A stretch of DNA of 64,000 bases from Streptomyces sp. NBC_01306 (GCF_026340465.1 NZ_JAPEPC010000003.1:124001-188000), one strand, 5' to 3'; positions 53,108-62,160 are shown, numbered from the stretch's first letter. Numbers and translations: made by a program. Notes: generated from the letters alone by a model not told the origin.

Positions 53108-53959
53108 ATGAGTCCCGTCCCCACCTGCATCCTCAGTAGCAACGAAGCACCGCAGGCCCTGCATGGACATGCGGTCGACGCATACGTCCAGATTGGCTCA
53201 CTGAGCAAGATCCTTACCGGAACCGCTCTGGCCCAGTTCGCAGCGAAGGGCGTGCTGGAGTCGGACTCCCCGCTGGAACAGTTCTTGCCCGTTCCGCCGG
53301 GTACCGGTATCACCTTGAAGCATCTCGCCCAGCACACTTCCGGACTGCCCCGGCTTCCCCCGCACATGAGACGGCGTGACCCGTACTCCGCCTTCGACGA
53401 TGACGCCTTGCACGGCGTGCTCCGGAGACTGGATACCCTCGCCACTGCTGCCCCGGGCCGCACGGAGGAGTACTCCAACCTCGGATACTCCGTCCTTGGA
53501 GCCGCGCTGACTGCCGCCTCAGGCATGTCCTACCAGGGCCTCTTGGACCACTACGTCCTCGCCCCTCTGGACATCACCGAGGTAACGAGCAATCCGCCGT
53601 CAGATCGACAACTCCACAGCCGCGGACTGTTCGGCCGTGCACGGCGTCCCTGGACCATGTCCGGCCCGATCCTCCCCGCCGGCGGGCTCTGGGCCACCCC
53701 GCGTGCCGTTGCGGACCTGGTGGCCGCCCTCCTCGTAGATCGGAAACTGGGGGAGCCCGCTATGTCCTGGCAGAAGGCCGGTAGCGTGCTCTGGCACAAC
53801 GGCGCCACCGGTGACGCTTCTGTCTTCACCGGCGCTGTGCCGGACGGCAGGTGGGTAGTGGTCCACCGCCTCACCCGACGAGCCGACCGTACCGACGAAC
53901 TTGGCATCAAGCTTCTACAGCAGGCCAGACCCGGCAGCTCTGCTGGCCCCAAGCCCTGA
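53108..53959 (+). CDS. Serine hydrolase (class C beta-lactamase fold)
   Basis: 283 residues from ATG 53108. Motif 1 SxxK is S31-L-S-K34 in YVQIGSLSKILTG, motif 2 is Y122-S-N124 in TEEYSNLGYSVLG, and motif 3 resembles WHNGATGD (HxG). The domain covers nearly the whole length and lacks a signal peptide, so it is cytoplasmic and more like an esterase or D-peptidase than a true beta-lactamase. Starts after GAAAGCC; no better start in frame. Isolated gene among relics. Confidence 0.85.
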   Translation: MSPVPTCILSSNEAPQALHGHAVDAYVQIGSLSKILTGTALAQFAAKGVLESDSPLEQFLPVPPGTGITLKHLAQHTSGLPRLPPHMRRRDPYSAFDDDALHGVLRRLDTLATAAPGRTEEYSNLGYSVLGAALTAASGMSYQGLLDHYVLAPLDITEVTSNPPSDRQLHSRGLFGRARRPWTMSGPILPAGGLWATPRAVADLVAALLVDRKLGEPAMSWQKAGSVLWHNGATGDASVFTGAVPDGRWVVVHRLTRRADRTDELGIKLLQQARPGSSAGPKP

Positions 53960-54117
53960 ACGGCCTGTCCCAACGACGAAATACCGAGTGGGTCTTGCTC
54001 TCGGTAATTACGGTTAGCGCCTTCAGCGCTTGCGCCCACGGGGCGTATGCCCAGCGCCACGTTGACCGGCTGGGCTGGTGTCGAGCATGTGCCGAGGGCC
54101 ACGACACCAAGGACGGG

Positions 54118-54260
54118 GACATTGCCCGCCTCTCGCAGCTCGGGGCCCGGCACATCAACTTCCTGGGCCGCTACCTGTTCACCGTCAAGGCCAGCGCCGC
54201 CGGCCAGGGGCTGCCCCCGCTGCGGGACCCGGACGCCGTCGAGGACAGCGAAGGCGGGGA
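54118..54260 (+). pseudogene. tnpA: Tn3-family transposase C-terminal scrap
   Basis: Reads DIARLSQLGARHINFLGRYL, FTVKASAAGQGLPPLRDPDA, the last 45 residues of Tn3 TnpA (RLSPL...HIN.LGRY.F...GELRPLRDP). Third Tn3 piece in the window. Confidence 0.78.
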
Positions 54261-54516
54261 GAGATGGGCGATGCACCCGACCTGTCGGGCCGTTCGTTTT
54301 CGTAGCGGAGTTCCCGCGCAGATACCCGTGACCGGTAGGAGAAGAGGACGCCATGTCCCGCACGAAGGTCCGGCCGCTGGGCCGCTGCACCCGCTGGTGA
54401 AGACGGCCGGGAGATACGCGATGCCCGGGCCCTGTGGCGACCTGCTGCGGTGGACCGCTTCACCCTCACCCACTCCCGCCGCGCCTGACCCGCCGGCGGG
54501 GGGCCGGTCCTCCAAC
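54261..54516. other. Region without a recognised gene
   Basis: No coding signal. A MerR gene would be expected here in divergent orientation to the following promoter, but I find none. Confidence 0.5.
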
Positions 54517-54547
54517 TTGACTTCGAGTGCGCTCCAAGTCCTAGTTT
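54517..54547 (+). promoter_or_regulatory. MerR-type promoter with 19-base spacer
   Basis: -35 TTGACT (54517-54522), 19-base spacer, -10 TAGTTT (54542-54547). The spacer region contains GACTTCGAG-TGCG-CTCCAAGTC, a 9-base inverted repeat with one mismatch centred between the boxes. The long spacer and the palindrome inside it are the mark of MerR-activated promoters. Confidence 0.82.
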
Positions 54548-54607
54548 CGAGGCGTTCGTCAACTCACGGTACCGCCCGGTCCGCCGGGCAGGAGGAGTAT
54601 CCCGCGC

Positions 54608-55600
54608 ATGATCACCCGAACCACGCTCGGCTCGACCGGTCTCATCGTCAGCGCGATGGGCCTGGGGTGCATGGGGATGAGCGAGAGCTATGGCGCCGCC
54701 GACTGGGACGGCGGCCTGGCCACCATCGACCGGGCCCTGGAGCTGGGCATCACGTTCCTGGACACCTCCGACTCCTACGGCACCGGGCACAACGAGGTGC
54801 TGGTGGGCCGGGCCATCCACGGCCGCCGCGACCAGGTGCAGCTGGCCACCAAGTTCGGCATCGACCGCAGTGCCGGCGACCGGGCACGCCACATCCGCGG
54901 TGCCCGGGACTACGTGCTGCGCTCCTGCGACGCTTCGCTGCTGCGGCTGGGCGTCGAGGTGATCGACCTGTACTACGCCCACCGCCCGCCCCAGGACGTG
55001 GAGATCGAGGAGACCGTCGGGGCGATGGCCGAGCTGGTCGAGGCGGGCAAGGTCCGCCATCTGGGTCTGTCCGAGGTCGATGGCGAGCTGCTGCGCCGGG
55101 CGCACGCGGTGCACCCGATCACCGCGGTGCAGAGCGAGTACTCGTTGTGGAGCCGCGACGTTGAGGCGGTCACCCCGGTGATGGCCGAGCTGGGGGTCGG
55201 GCTGGTCCCGTACTCGCCGCTGGGGCGAGGGTTCCTGACCGGCACCCTGGACCGCTCCACACTCGGCGAGAAGGACTTCCGGCGCACCAACCCCCGCTTC
55301 GCCGGCGAGGCGGGCGAGGCCAACGAGAAGATCGCGCAGACCGTGCGCGAGGTGGCCGACCGGCTGGGTGCCACCCCGGCCCAGGTGGCGCTGGCCTGGG
55401 TGTACGCCCAGGCCGAGCGGCTCGGGGTGGCGGTGGCGACCATTCCGGGCACCCGCAGCCCTGCCCGGCTGGAGCAGAACGCGGCCGCGCTGGAGCTCAC
55501 CCTGGACGCCGAGGCGCTGGCCGCGCTGGACCCGCTGAGCGACCAGGTGATCGGCGAGCGCTACACCCCCGCGCACACCGCTGAGGTCGCTCGGGGTTAG
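54608..55600 (+). CDS. Aldo/keto reductase
   Basis: 330 residues after GCAGGAGGAG. TIM-barrel AKR with the complete tetrad: Asp and Tyr in LDTSDSYGTGHNEV, Lys in LATKFGIDRS, His in LYYAHRPPQDVEI. The NADPH-binding end is AVATIPGTRSPARLEQNAAA. Closest in pattern to the YghZ/pyridoxal-reductase-like group of 320-340 residues. Controlled by the MerR-type promoter described above; such AKRs are often induced by electrophiles or metals via MerR regulators. No operon partner downstream; an IS630 follows. Confidence 0.9.
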   Translation: MITRTTLGSTGLIVSAMGLGCMGMSESYGAADWDGGLATIDRALELGITFLDTSDSYGTGHNEVLVGRAIHGRRDQVQLATKFGIDRSAGDRARHIRGARDYVLRSCDASLLRLGVEVIDLYYAHRPPQDVEIEETVGAMAELVEAGKVRHLGLSEVDGELLRRAHAVHPITAVQSEYSLWSRDVEAVTPVMAELGVGLVPYSPLGRGFLTGTLDRSTLGEKDFRRTNPRFAGEAGEANEKIAQTVREVADRLGATPAQVALAWVYAQAERLGVAVATIPGTRSPARLEQNAAALELTLDAEALAALDPLSDQVIGERYTPAHTAEVARG

Positions 55601-55703
55601 GTCGTGTCCGGCGGATCATGGATGGCCGCTGCTCACTGAGACTAGGGTCTGGCCATGGGATCGATGGGGGATGGTTTCCGGAGTCGTTGGGCCATCGTGG
55701 CTA
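55601..55703. other. Short gap before the IS630
   Basis: About 100 bases without a gene. It ends with the CTAG that forms the target site of the IS630. Confidence 0.5.
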
Positions 55704-56792
55704 GTGTTCTGAGTCGGGAATTCTGTTCAGATAGCTGGCGAGGCGTTCGAGGATTTCGTCTGCGGTCTTCGTCCAGACGTAGGGCTTCGGGTCGGTGTTC
55801 CAGGCACTGATCCAGTTGCGGATGTCCTTCTCAAGGGCGTGGACGGATTTGTGGACGCCTCGCCGTATCTGTTTGTTGGTGAGTTCGGCGAACCATCGCT
55901 CGACGAGGTTGAGCCAGGACGAGCCGGTTGGTGTGAAGTGCAGGTGGAACCGGGGGTGGGCCACCAGCCACTTCTTGATGGCGGGTGTCTTGTGGGTGGC
56001 GTAGTTGTCACAGACGAGGTGGACTTCCAGGTCACCAGGCACCTCTTTGTCGAGCTTGACTAGGAACTTCTTGAATTCCTCGGCCCGGTGCCTGCGGTGC
56101 AGGGAGCTGATCACCTTGCCGGTGGCCACCTCGAGTGCGGCGAACAACGTGGTGGTGCCGGCGCGGACGTAGTCATGGGTCGCCCGCTCGGGAACACCGG
56201 GCATCATCGGCAGCACCGGCTGCGACCGATCCAGGGCCTGGATCTGCGACTTCTCATCCACGCAGAACACCAACGCCCGTTCGGGCGGGTCCAAGTAGAG
56301 ACCGACGACGTCGTGGACCTTGTCGACGAAGTACGGATCGGTTGACAGTTTGAAGGTCTCCGAGCGATGTGGCTGCAGGCCGAACGCCCGCCAGATCCGG
56401 GACACCGACGACTGGGACAGACCCATCTCTTTCGCCATCGACCGCGTCGACCAGTGTGTCGCGTTCTTCGGGATGGACTCCAGCGTCCTGGTGACGACCG
56501 CGGCGACCTGGTCGTCCGTCACTGTCCTGGGGCCACCCGGACGTGGCATGTCACCCAGACCTGCGATTCGATATTGCACGAATCGGGCCCGCCAGCGGCC
56601 CACTGCCTGTGGTGTGGAACCGAGTTGAGTAGCCACGTCCTTGTTGGAGGTGCCTTCGGCGCAGGCCAGGATGATCCGGCACCGCAATGCCCACGCCTGC
56701 GGCGTGGAACGACGCCGCACCCACTCCTCAAGTGCGGCCCGTTCCTCATCCGACAGAGTCAACTCGGCCTTCGGCCGCCCCATCCGCGCCAT
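55701..56792 (-). CDS. IS630-family transposase
   Basis: 363 residues. N-terminal HTH (ACAEGTSNKDVATQLGSTPQ, AVGRWRARF), then DDE domain: Asp in LVFCVDEKSQIQALDRSQP, Asp in VHLVCDNYATHKTPAIKKWL, Glu in TGSSWLNLVERWFAELTNKQ. All catalytic residues are present, so the element should be active. The protein ends NRIPDSEH and its TAG stop is made of the flanking target TA and the next host base (55701-55703); the element itself stops at the CAC codon. Confidence 0.93.
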   Translation of the reverse strand: MARMGRPKAELTLSDEERAALEEWVRRRSTPQAWALRCRIILACAEGTSNKDVATQLGSTPQAVGRWRARFVQYRIAGLGDMPRPGGPRTVTDDQVAAVVTRTLESIPKNATHWSTRSMAKEMGLSQSSVSRIWRAFGLQPHRSETFKLSTDPYFVDKVHDVVGLYLDPPERALVFCVDEKSQIQALDRSQPVLPMMPGVPERATHDYVRAGTTTLFAALEVATGKVISSLHRRHRAEEFKKFLVKLDKEVPGDLEVHLVCDNYATHKTPAIKKWLVAHPRFHLHFTPTGSSWLNLVERWFAELTNKQIRRGVHKSVHALEKDIRNWISAWNTDPKPYVWTKTADEILERLASYLNRIPDSEH

Positions 56793-56836
56793 ACAACAAG
56801 CCTACACATATACGCGGAATTCCTGACTCGGAACAC
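55704..56836 (-). mobile_element. Complete IS630-family element, 1133 bp
   Basis: Terminal inverted repeats GTGTTCTGAGTCGGGAATTC (left) and GTGTTCCGAGTCAGGAATTC (right, read inward) differ at two of 20 positions. The element is flanked by TA on both sides, the target duplication of the IS630/Tc1 group. One transposase gene. Confidence 0.9.
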
Positions 56837-56839
56837 TAG

Positions 56840-58281
56840 TAGGGCTTGGTCAGGTCAGTACGAGCGTGGGTATGTCGCGGTGGCAGGTGGGGCAGGCGCC
56901 GGCCCAGACCGCGAGGAGTATCTGCAGCTCGCGGACGACTTGGTAGAGGCTCAGACCGGCGCCGTGTCTTTTGGGGCTCTGGCCAGTCGTTGCAGGGTGC
57001 AGAAGGCGTGGGCGACGGAGACGAGTGTGACGTGGTGGTGCCAGCCGTTGAAGGTGCGGCCCTCGAAATGGGTCAGGCCCAGGGCCTGTTTCATCTCCCG
57101 GTAGTCGTGCTCGATGCGCCAACGGAGCTTGGCGAGGCGGACCAACGTGGTCAGTGGAGTGTCGGTGGGCAGGTCGGAGAGCCAGAACTGGACCGGTTCG
57201 GGTTCGTTTGCCGGCCACTCGGCCAGCAGCCAGCACTCCGGCAACTGCGGGCCCTGGACCGCCTGACGGATCTCGCGTCCGGCGGGGCGAATCCGCAGGG
57301 CGACAAACCGCGAGTACATGCGCTTGAAGCCGCTGCGGCTGGTGCCAGGCCGCGAGCCCTCCCGCCATTGCACGGGTTTGGCCGCCTTCCGGCCTGCTTC
57401 CATGGCCAGTTGTTTCACCGACTGTGGTTTGTCCAGATACTTCACAACCGGTGGGCGTCCGGTTCCGGAGTACGGAACGGCCACGGGAACGGCCTGGCCG
57501 GGGTGGGCCGTGAGCGTCGTGGAGATCCCGACGACGTAATTCAGGCCGCGGGCCTGAACACCGAGCCGGAAAGCGGTGGCGTCGCCGTATCCAGCGTCCG
57601 CGATGGCCAACGGGATCTCAATGCCCCACGAGCGCGTCTCGTCCAGCATGTCCAGGGCCAGCTGCCACTTCTCCACGTGCCCGACATCGTCGGGAATGCC
57701 ACAGGAGGCGCGGCGGGCGACCCTGTCCGGGTTCGCCTTCGGCGAGGCCGCATCCCACGTCTCGGGCAGGAACAGCCGCCAGTCCACCGCCGAGGAGGCG
57801 TGATCGGAGGCCAGGTGCAGCGAAACGCCCACCTGGCAGTTGGTGACCTTGCCGGCGGTGCCGGTGTACTGCCGCGACACACACGCCGAAGCATTTCCGT
57901 CCTTGAGGAAGCCGGTGTCGTCGAAGATCAGCGCGCTCGGCTGGATCGCCGCCTCCATTTTCCACGCCAGCCGGGCCCTGATGTGTGAGGGGTCCCACGG
58001 ACTGGTGGTGACGAAGTGAGCCAGCGCCTGCCGGTTCCCCTCCTCCCCGAGGCGGGCCGCCATCGGCTCGACGGACTTCCGCTTGCCGTCGGTCAACAGC
58101 CCGCGCAGGTAGACCTGCCCCCAGCGACGTTGATCCTTTCTCGCGAACGGCTCGAACACCTCCGCCGCAAACGTCTCCAACTCACCACGCACACAGGCAA
58201 TCTCGTCCGGAGTCACACCCTCTCAACGCCGGACCACACCCAACGGACACGCTCCACCACCATCAACATGACCAAGCCCTA
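56840..58281 (-). mobile_element. Complete IS701-family element, 1442 bp, CTAG duplication
   Basis: Perfect 13-base terminal inverted repeats TAGGGCTTGGTCA (56840-56852) and TGACCAAGCCCTA (58269-58281). CTAG stands on both sides (56836-56839 and 58282-58285), the 4-base YTAR duplication known for IS701. Inserted exactly at the right tip of the IS630. Confidence 0.9.
56951..58216 (-). CDS. IS701-family transposase
   Basis: 421 residues. Starts MTPDEIACVRGELETFAAEV; the N-terminal block RRWGQVYLRGLLTDGKRKSV, first Asp region ALIFDDTGFLKDGNASACV, second in PLAIADAGYGDATAFRLG and the late RWRIEHDYREMKQALGLTHF with the catalytic Glu are all intact. Length is normal for the family. The element looks recent and active: both ends and the target duplication are perfect. 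Confidence 0.93.
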   Translation of the reverse strand: MTPDEIACVRGELETFAAEVFEPFARKDQRRWGQVYLRGLLTDGKRKSVEPMAARLGEEGNRQALAHFVTTSPWDPSHIRARLAWKMEAAIQPSALIFDDTGFLKDGNASACVSRQYTGTAGKVTNCQVGVSLHLASDHASSAVDWRLFLPETWDAASPKANPDRVARRASCGIPDDVGHVEKWQLALDMLDETRSWGIEIPLAIADAGYGDATAFRLGVQARGLNYVVGISTTLTAHPGQAVPVAVPYSGTGRPPVVKYLDKPQSVKQLAMEAGRKAAKPVQWREGSRPGTSRSGFKRMYSRFVALRIRPAGREIRQAVQGPQLPECWLLAEWPANEPEPVQFWLSDLPTDTPLTTLVRLAKLRWRIEHDYREMKQALGLTHFEGRTFNGWHHHVTLVSVAHAFCTLQRLARAPKDTAPV

Positions 58282-58429
58282 CTAGGACGCTGGTCAAGCG
58301 TCCGTGGCTTTTCGCGAGCTGGGTTCTGCTCGCAGTTCTGGCGGTTGCCGCCCTGAAGACCGTGCCGCAACCGTGGAGCGCGGGCGTCTATCCCGTTGTC
58401 TTGTTTGTCGCGCTGCCACTGATTTCTCG

Positions 58430-58901
58430 GACGCCGCATCAGAAGGGGTGATTCCACTCCGGGCCGAAGCCAGAGTCGGATCTGCGGCCGTGACGGTGCC
58501 ATGGAAAACGTACGCCCGCTTGTCGTAACGGGTCGGTGCGCCACGAGGCGCCATGGAATCGAGTGAGGTGAGAGACCTTCACCACCGAGGATCCCTTCCG
58601 GACGAGTCCATCTGTCGTGATCTTCGTAGTGGGCGGGTGGTAGCCACTGCGACGTGCGGGGCACGGCATTGGCCCATTCGATGGGTAAGCAGCACTTTTG
58701 TCTGGCGCCTCGGAGGTATCAGGCATCAGAAGGCCAGGGCGCGGACCCGTCCATCTCCAGTAGGCCGCCCTTGCGGAGTTCTGCCAGCAGGACCTCGTGG
58801 AGGCGGGGCCATACCCCCGCTTCGGTCCAGTCCTGCAGACGCCTCCGGGCCGTCACTCCGCTGCAGCCGATCTGTTCCCCGGGGACGTCCCGCCAGCTCA
58901 C
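58430..58901 (-). pseudogene. IS5-family transposase fragments
   Basis: Two pieces on the minus strand: SWRDVPGEQIGCSGVTARRR, LQDWTEAGVWPRLHEVLLAE and LRKGGLLEMDG (58731-58901), the middle-N-terminal part, and RYDKRAYVFHGTVTAA (about 58495-58540), the typical end. The catalytic centre between them is missing or replaced by unrelated sequence. The first piece interrupts the IS3 OrfB gene at about 58903. Confidence 0.78.
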
Positions 58902-58904
58902 CCC

Positions 58905-59652
58905 AGGACTGCCTGCCGAGCAGTTCGTTCTTCAACGTCGAGAAGAACGACTCCGCCAGGGCGTTGTCCCAGCACTGTCCGGTGCGCCCCACGGGCAGGC
59001 GGACGTTCAACTGCGCCGCGAGTGGGGCGAGTTCGTGACTTGTGTATTGGCAGCCGCGGTCGGAGTGGAAGATCACGTGCTCAGTCGGTCGACGGGTGCG
59101 GCAGGCGGTGGTGAGGGTGTCGGCGACCAGGCTCGTGCGCAGGTGGTCGGCGGTGGTCCAGCCGACGACGCGGCGGATGGCGATGGCGATGTCGATGACG
59201 GTGGGTAGGTAGAGCTAGCCCTCGTCGGTGGGGATGTAGGTGATGTCGCCGCACCAGCGCGTGTCAGCGCCGGCAGGGTTCGGCTGGAAGTCGCGTAGGA
59301 CCAGGTCAGGGCGGATGGCCGCTTTGGGGTCCGGGATGGTGGTGCGCTGGCGGCGTCGGCGTGTGATCCCGGTCAGATCCGCCTGCTGCATCAGTCTGGC
59401 GACTCGCCGTCGCCCGCAGACAGTGCCGTCGCGGTTGAGGGCGGCCTTCACGCGCGGGGAGCCGTAGGTGTCTCGGGAGCGAGCGTGGACCGCACGGATC
59501 TTCTCGGTCAGCTCAGCATCGTCACTGGTGCGGGCGCTGGGGCCTGAGCGGCGGGCGAAGTAGGCGGCACGGGAGACCTTCAGCAGCTCACATGCGCGTG
59601 TGACGCTGGGGCCTGCCTGCTTCTCCGCCTCGATGAACGGGTGGACGTTCAC
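58905..59652 (-). pseudogene. IS3-family OrfB, amber codon and 3' truncation
   Basis: Begins at GTG 59652 with NVHPFIEAEKQAGPSVTRAC; HTH-like and rve catalytic domain follow: RWCGDITYIPTDEG, then TAG (59215-59217) where Trp (TGG) is expected, then LYLPTVIDIAIAIRRVVGW, VIFHSDRGCQYTSHEL and GQCWDNALAESFFSTLKNEL. The DDE residues are all present, but the end after NELLGRQSW is cut by an IS5 fragment. Overlaps OrfA by four bases, the usual IS3 frame change. Confidence 0.87.
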
Positions 59653-59948
59653 CGGGTCTCCTTCGCGAAGAAAGCCGTGGCTCGCTTGAGGACCTCCACG
59701 TCCTCGCGCAGACGGCGGTTCTCCCGCCGCAACGCGGCCGGCTCGTCACGTTCGTTGCCGGTCAAGCCATCCCGCTCGCCGGCGTCGACTTCTGCTTGCC
59801 GGACCCAGTCACGCATCCGGGTCTCGACCAGGTCGAAGTCCGTGGCGACCTGGCCGATCGAGCGGTCGCCGCGGCGGCACAGCTCAACGATCTCGGCCTT
59901 GAACTCCGGCGTGAACGAGCGGCGAGCGCGACGAGGCTTCTTCCCCAT
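59649..59948 (-). CDS. IS3-family OrfA
   Basis: 99 residues from ATG 59948: MGKKPRRARRSFTPEFKAEI, VELCRRGDRSIGQVATDFDL (HTH) and LRRENRRLREDVEVLKRATA (leucine zipper), the standard IS3 OrfA. Intact, but useless without OrfB. The 19 residues upstream in the same frame were left out because homologues start at MGKK. IS tip probably near 60000 (GTTTGGCGGACATTCGAGA, minus strand). Confidence 0.88.
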   Translation of the reverse strand: MGKKPRRARRSFTPEFKAEIVELCRRGDRSIGQVATDFDLVETRMRDWVRQAEVDAGERDGLTGNERDEPAALRRENRRLREDVEVLKRATAFFAKETR

Positions 59949-60220
59949 GCTCTCCATGATGGACATCCTCCCGGGGACGAACCCCTGATCTCGAATGTCC
60001 GCCAAACCGGAGCAAGCTCAAAACGCCAAGCTTATGGCCGGGCATGCACGAGTCTGTCCGGGCCGACCTGACGGTCCAGGCGGTGTCCGGCGGACCCCGC
60101 CGCCCCCTCTGTTCGGGTGAACCGGAGACCGGTCGGTCGTGTGGGAACGTCTTACCGGCGTGGCGTGGTCTTCGGTGCGGGATACAAGGCGGAAATCCTC
60201 ACGGAAGGCTCCTCCATCTC

Positions 60221-61756
60221 ATGCGTCCTCGATTCCTGCTCGCCACCACCCGCGCGGCGACCGCTGTCGCTGCCGGCCTGTCACTGGTCCTGACCGCACC
60301 TGCCGCCTCGGCCAGACCAGGCGGCGGTGATCACGAGCCCTGGGTACTGCGGAGTGCCGCACAGCGCACGGACGCCAAGGCGTTCCGTTCGCTGTGCGGC
60401 AAGCAGAAGGAGGGCAGACCCGAGCGTCGTACCTTCCCGCTGTTCGAGCACGGTAAGCCCTTCACCGCGGTGCAGGACTTCCAGCGACTGGACAAGAACG
60501 GCACGGTGTACTGGAGCGGCCACGACCCGAAGAATGTCCAGAAGACCATCTCGGTGTCCGTGATCGGAGCCTGCGGCAAGGGGCCGGTCACGCTCTCCGG
60601 CACGATCGAGGCCGGCTTCCGCCAGTACGCCTATGAGCCGCTGGCGAAGCGGCCGGGCTGGTACATGCTGAAGGAGATCGACCCCCTGAAACTGCCGCCC
60701 AACGGGCACGGTGTCGACACGGTCGACGTCCGCGCGACAAAGCCGAACAAGCCACACAAGCCCGGTACGAGGGCCGCCACGCCGAACAATCCGGCAGCCA
60801 TCGACATCGTCGCGGCCTACACCCCGGCCACTGTCGCCGAACTCGGCAGTGTCTCGGCGGTCGTGTCCCGTATCAACTACGGCGTGAACCAGCTCAACAG
60901 GGCGCTCGCGGACAGCAATGTGCCGGCCAGCGTGCATGTCATCAACACCTACGAGACCGCGGCCACCGGGGTCCATCGCGAGAACGTGAACACGCTGCTG
61001 AGTATGATCAGCAGCCCTACAAACACGGTCCTCGGCAGCGCGGCCGCATCCCAACGGCTGCTGTACGGCGCCGACCTGGTTGCGTTGTTCGCCTCCGTCC
61101 CCGCGGAGGACAGTTCCGGGGCGTCCGACCTGCCCACTCCTCGCCCGTCAGCGGCAACCTCCGGTGCCGCGTTCTCGGTCACCAGCATTTTCTCCGTGAC
61201 GGCATGGGAGAACCTCGCACACGAGATCGGCCACAACTTCGGCATGCAGCACGACCGCCTGACGTACATGAGGCAAGGCTCAACGCCGCCCGAGGGCTCG
61301 TCCAACTACGGCTGGATCACGCCCGACGGACAGCACCGCACGCTCATGGCCTACTCCAACGCCTGCCCCCAGGCGTGCAACGTCGTCAACGAGTACTCCA
61401 ACCCCGACAGGTTCTGGGGCAACCAGCCTCTCGGCGACGCCATGAACAACAACGCAGCCGTCGCACGGCAGAACGCCGACATCCTGGCCGCCTACCGTGC
61501 CCCCACGAGGCCCGTGAACCGCCACTCCCTCACCGTGTCCGTCACCCCGAACACCGGCGGCACGGTCAGGATCAGCGAATTCGGTCCGTACGATCCCAAC
61601 ACGCGGGTCACCGTCAGCGCCTTCCCCAACCCCGGCTACCGGTTCGACGCCTGGGCGGTCGACGGCGTGGAATTGGCGGGAAGCAATCCGAGCCACGAGA
61701 TCACCATGAACGCCAACCGGACCATCAACGCGCTGTTCGCCCCGATCGAGTCGTAG
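60221..61756 (+). CDS. Secreted zinc metalloprotease (metzincin) with B-repeat-like C-terminus
   Basis: 511 residues. Signal peptide MRPRFLLATTRAATAVAAGL to APAASARPG. Pro-region to about 190, then a reprolysin-like catalytic domain with the extended zinc motif HEIGHNFGMQHD (H334, E335, H338, H344) and a Met-turn RTLMAYSNAC. The last 75 residues (SLTVSVTPNTGGTVRISEFG, PGYRFDAWAVDGVELAG) form an InlB B-repeat-like module, probably for cell-surface or substrate binding. Start at 60221 gives a proper signal sequence; GGAAGG lies 15 bases before. Likely an extracellular protease that matures by pro-peptide removal. Confidence 0.88.
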   Translation: MRPRFLLATTRAATAVAAGLSLVLTAPAASARPGGGDHEPWVLRSAAQRTDAKAFRSLCGKQKEGRPERRTFPLFEHGKPFTAVQDFQRLDKNGTVYWSGHDPKNVQKTISVSVIGACGKGPVTLSGTIEAGFRQYAYEPLAKRPGWYMLKEIDPLKLPPNGHGVDTVDVRATKPNKPHKPGTRAATPNNPAAIDIVAAYTPATVAELGSVSAVVSRINYGVNQLNRALADSNVPASVHVINTYETAATGVHRENVNTLLSMISSPTNTVLGSAAASQRLLYGADLVALFASVPAEDSSGASDLPTPRPSAATSGAAFSVTSIFSVTAWENLAHEIGHNFGMQHDRLTYMRQGSTPPEGSSNYGWITPDGQHRTLMAYSNACPQACNVVNEYSNPDRFWGNQPLGDAMNNNAAVARQNADILAAYRAPTRPVNRHSLTVSVTPNTGGTVRISEFGPYDPNTRVTVSAFPNPGYRFDAWAVDGVELAGSNPSHEITMNANRTINALFAPIES

Positions 61757-61959
61757 ACGTCTCCCACGTCTCAACAGCCCAGGGCAGAGCCACGGCACGA
61801 TCGTGCGCCGGCCGCGATCGCGAAGCAGATACCCGGCACGCCCGGGCCACGTTGCCACCTCAGCCGGCGTCGCCCCCGCGTCGTAAGGAAGCCCCTCGGG
61901 CCGAACGAGAGGTGCCCAAGGACCCCGGCCAAGACGTCCGTTCCAGCGGTCATTGCAAC
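61757..61959. other. Short unassigned region
   Basis: About 200 bases between the protease and the IS30 scrap. No coding signal. Confidence 0.4.
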
Positions 61960-62140
61960 GCCCCGGTTCAGCGGGATGCGATGCGCTTCGAGAGCCGGGA
62001 GCTGCGGACCGTGGCTCAGGAACGCATGCAGTTGTCGCATGAGCGGGAGGCGTACTTCCCGCTCATGCAGCAGGGCGTCAGCGCCACCAAGGCATGTCAG
62101 ACCGTCGGCTCTGGCTCGAAGACCGCCCGACGACAACACA
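61960..62140 (+). pseudogene. IS30-family transposase N-terminal scrap
   Basis: Reads RELRTVAQERMQLSHEREAY and FPLMQQGVSATKACQTVG, the N-terminal HTH segment of Streptomyces IS30 transposases (MQLSREREAYF.LMQQGVS..EAC..VG). Nothing else is left. Confidence 0.7.
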
Positions 62141-62160
62141 ACTTGGAAAAAGTGCTCGGC

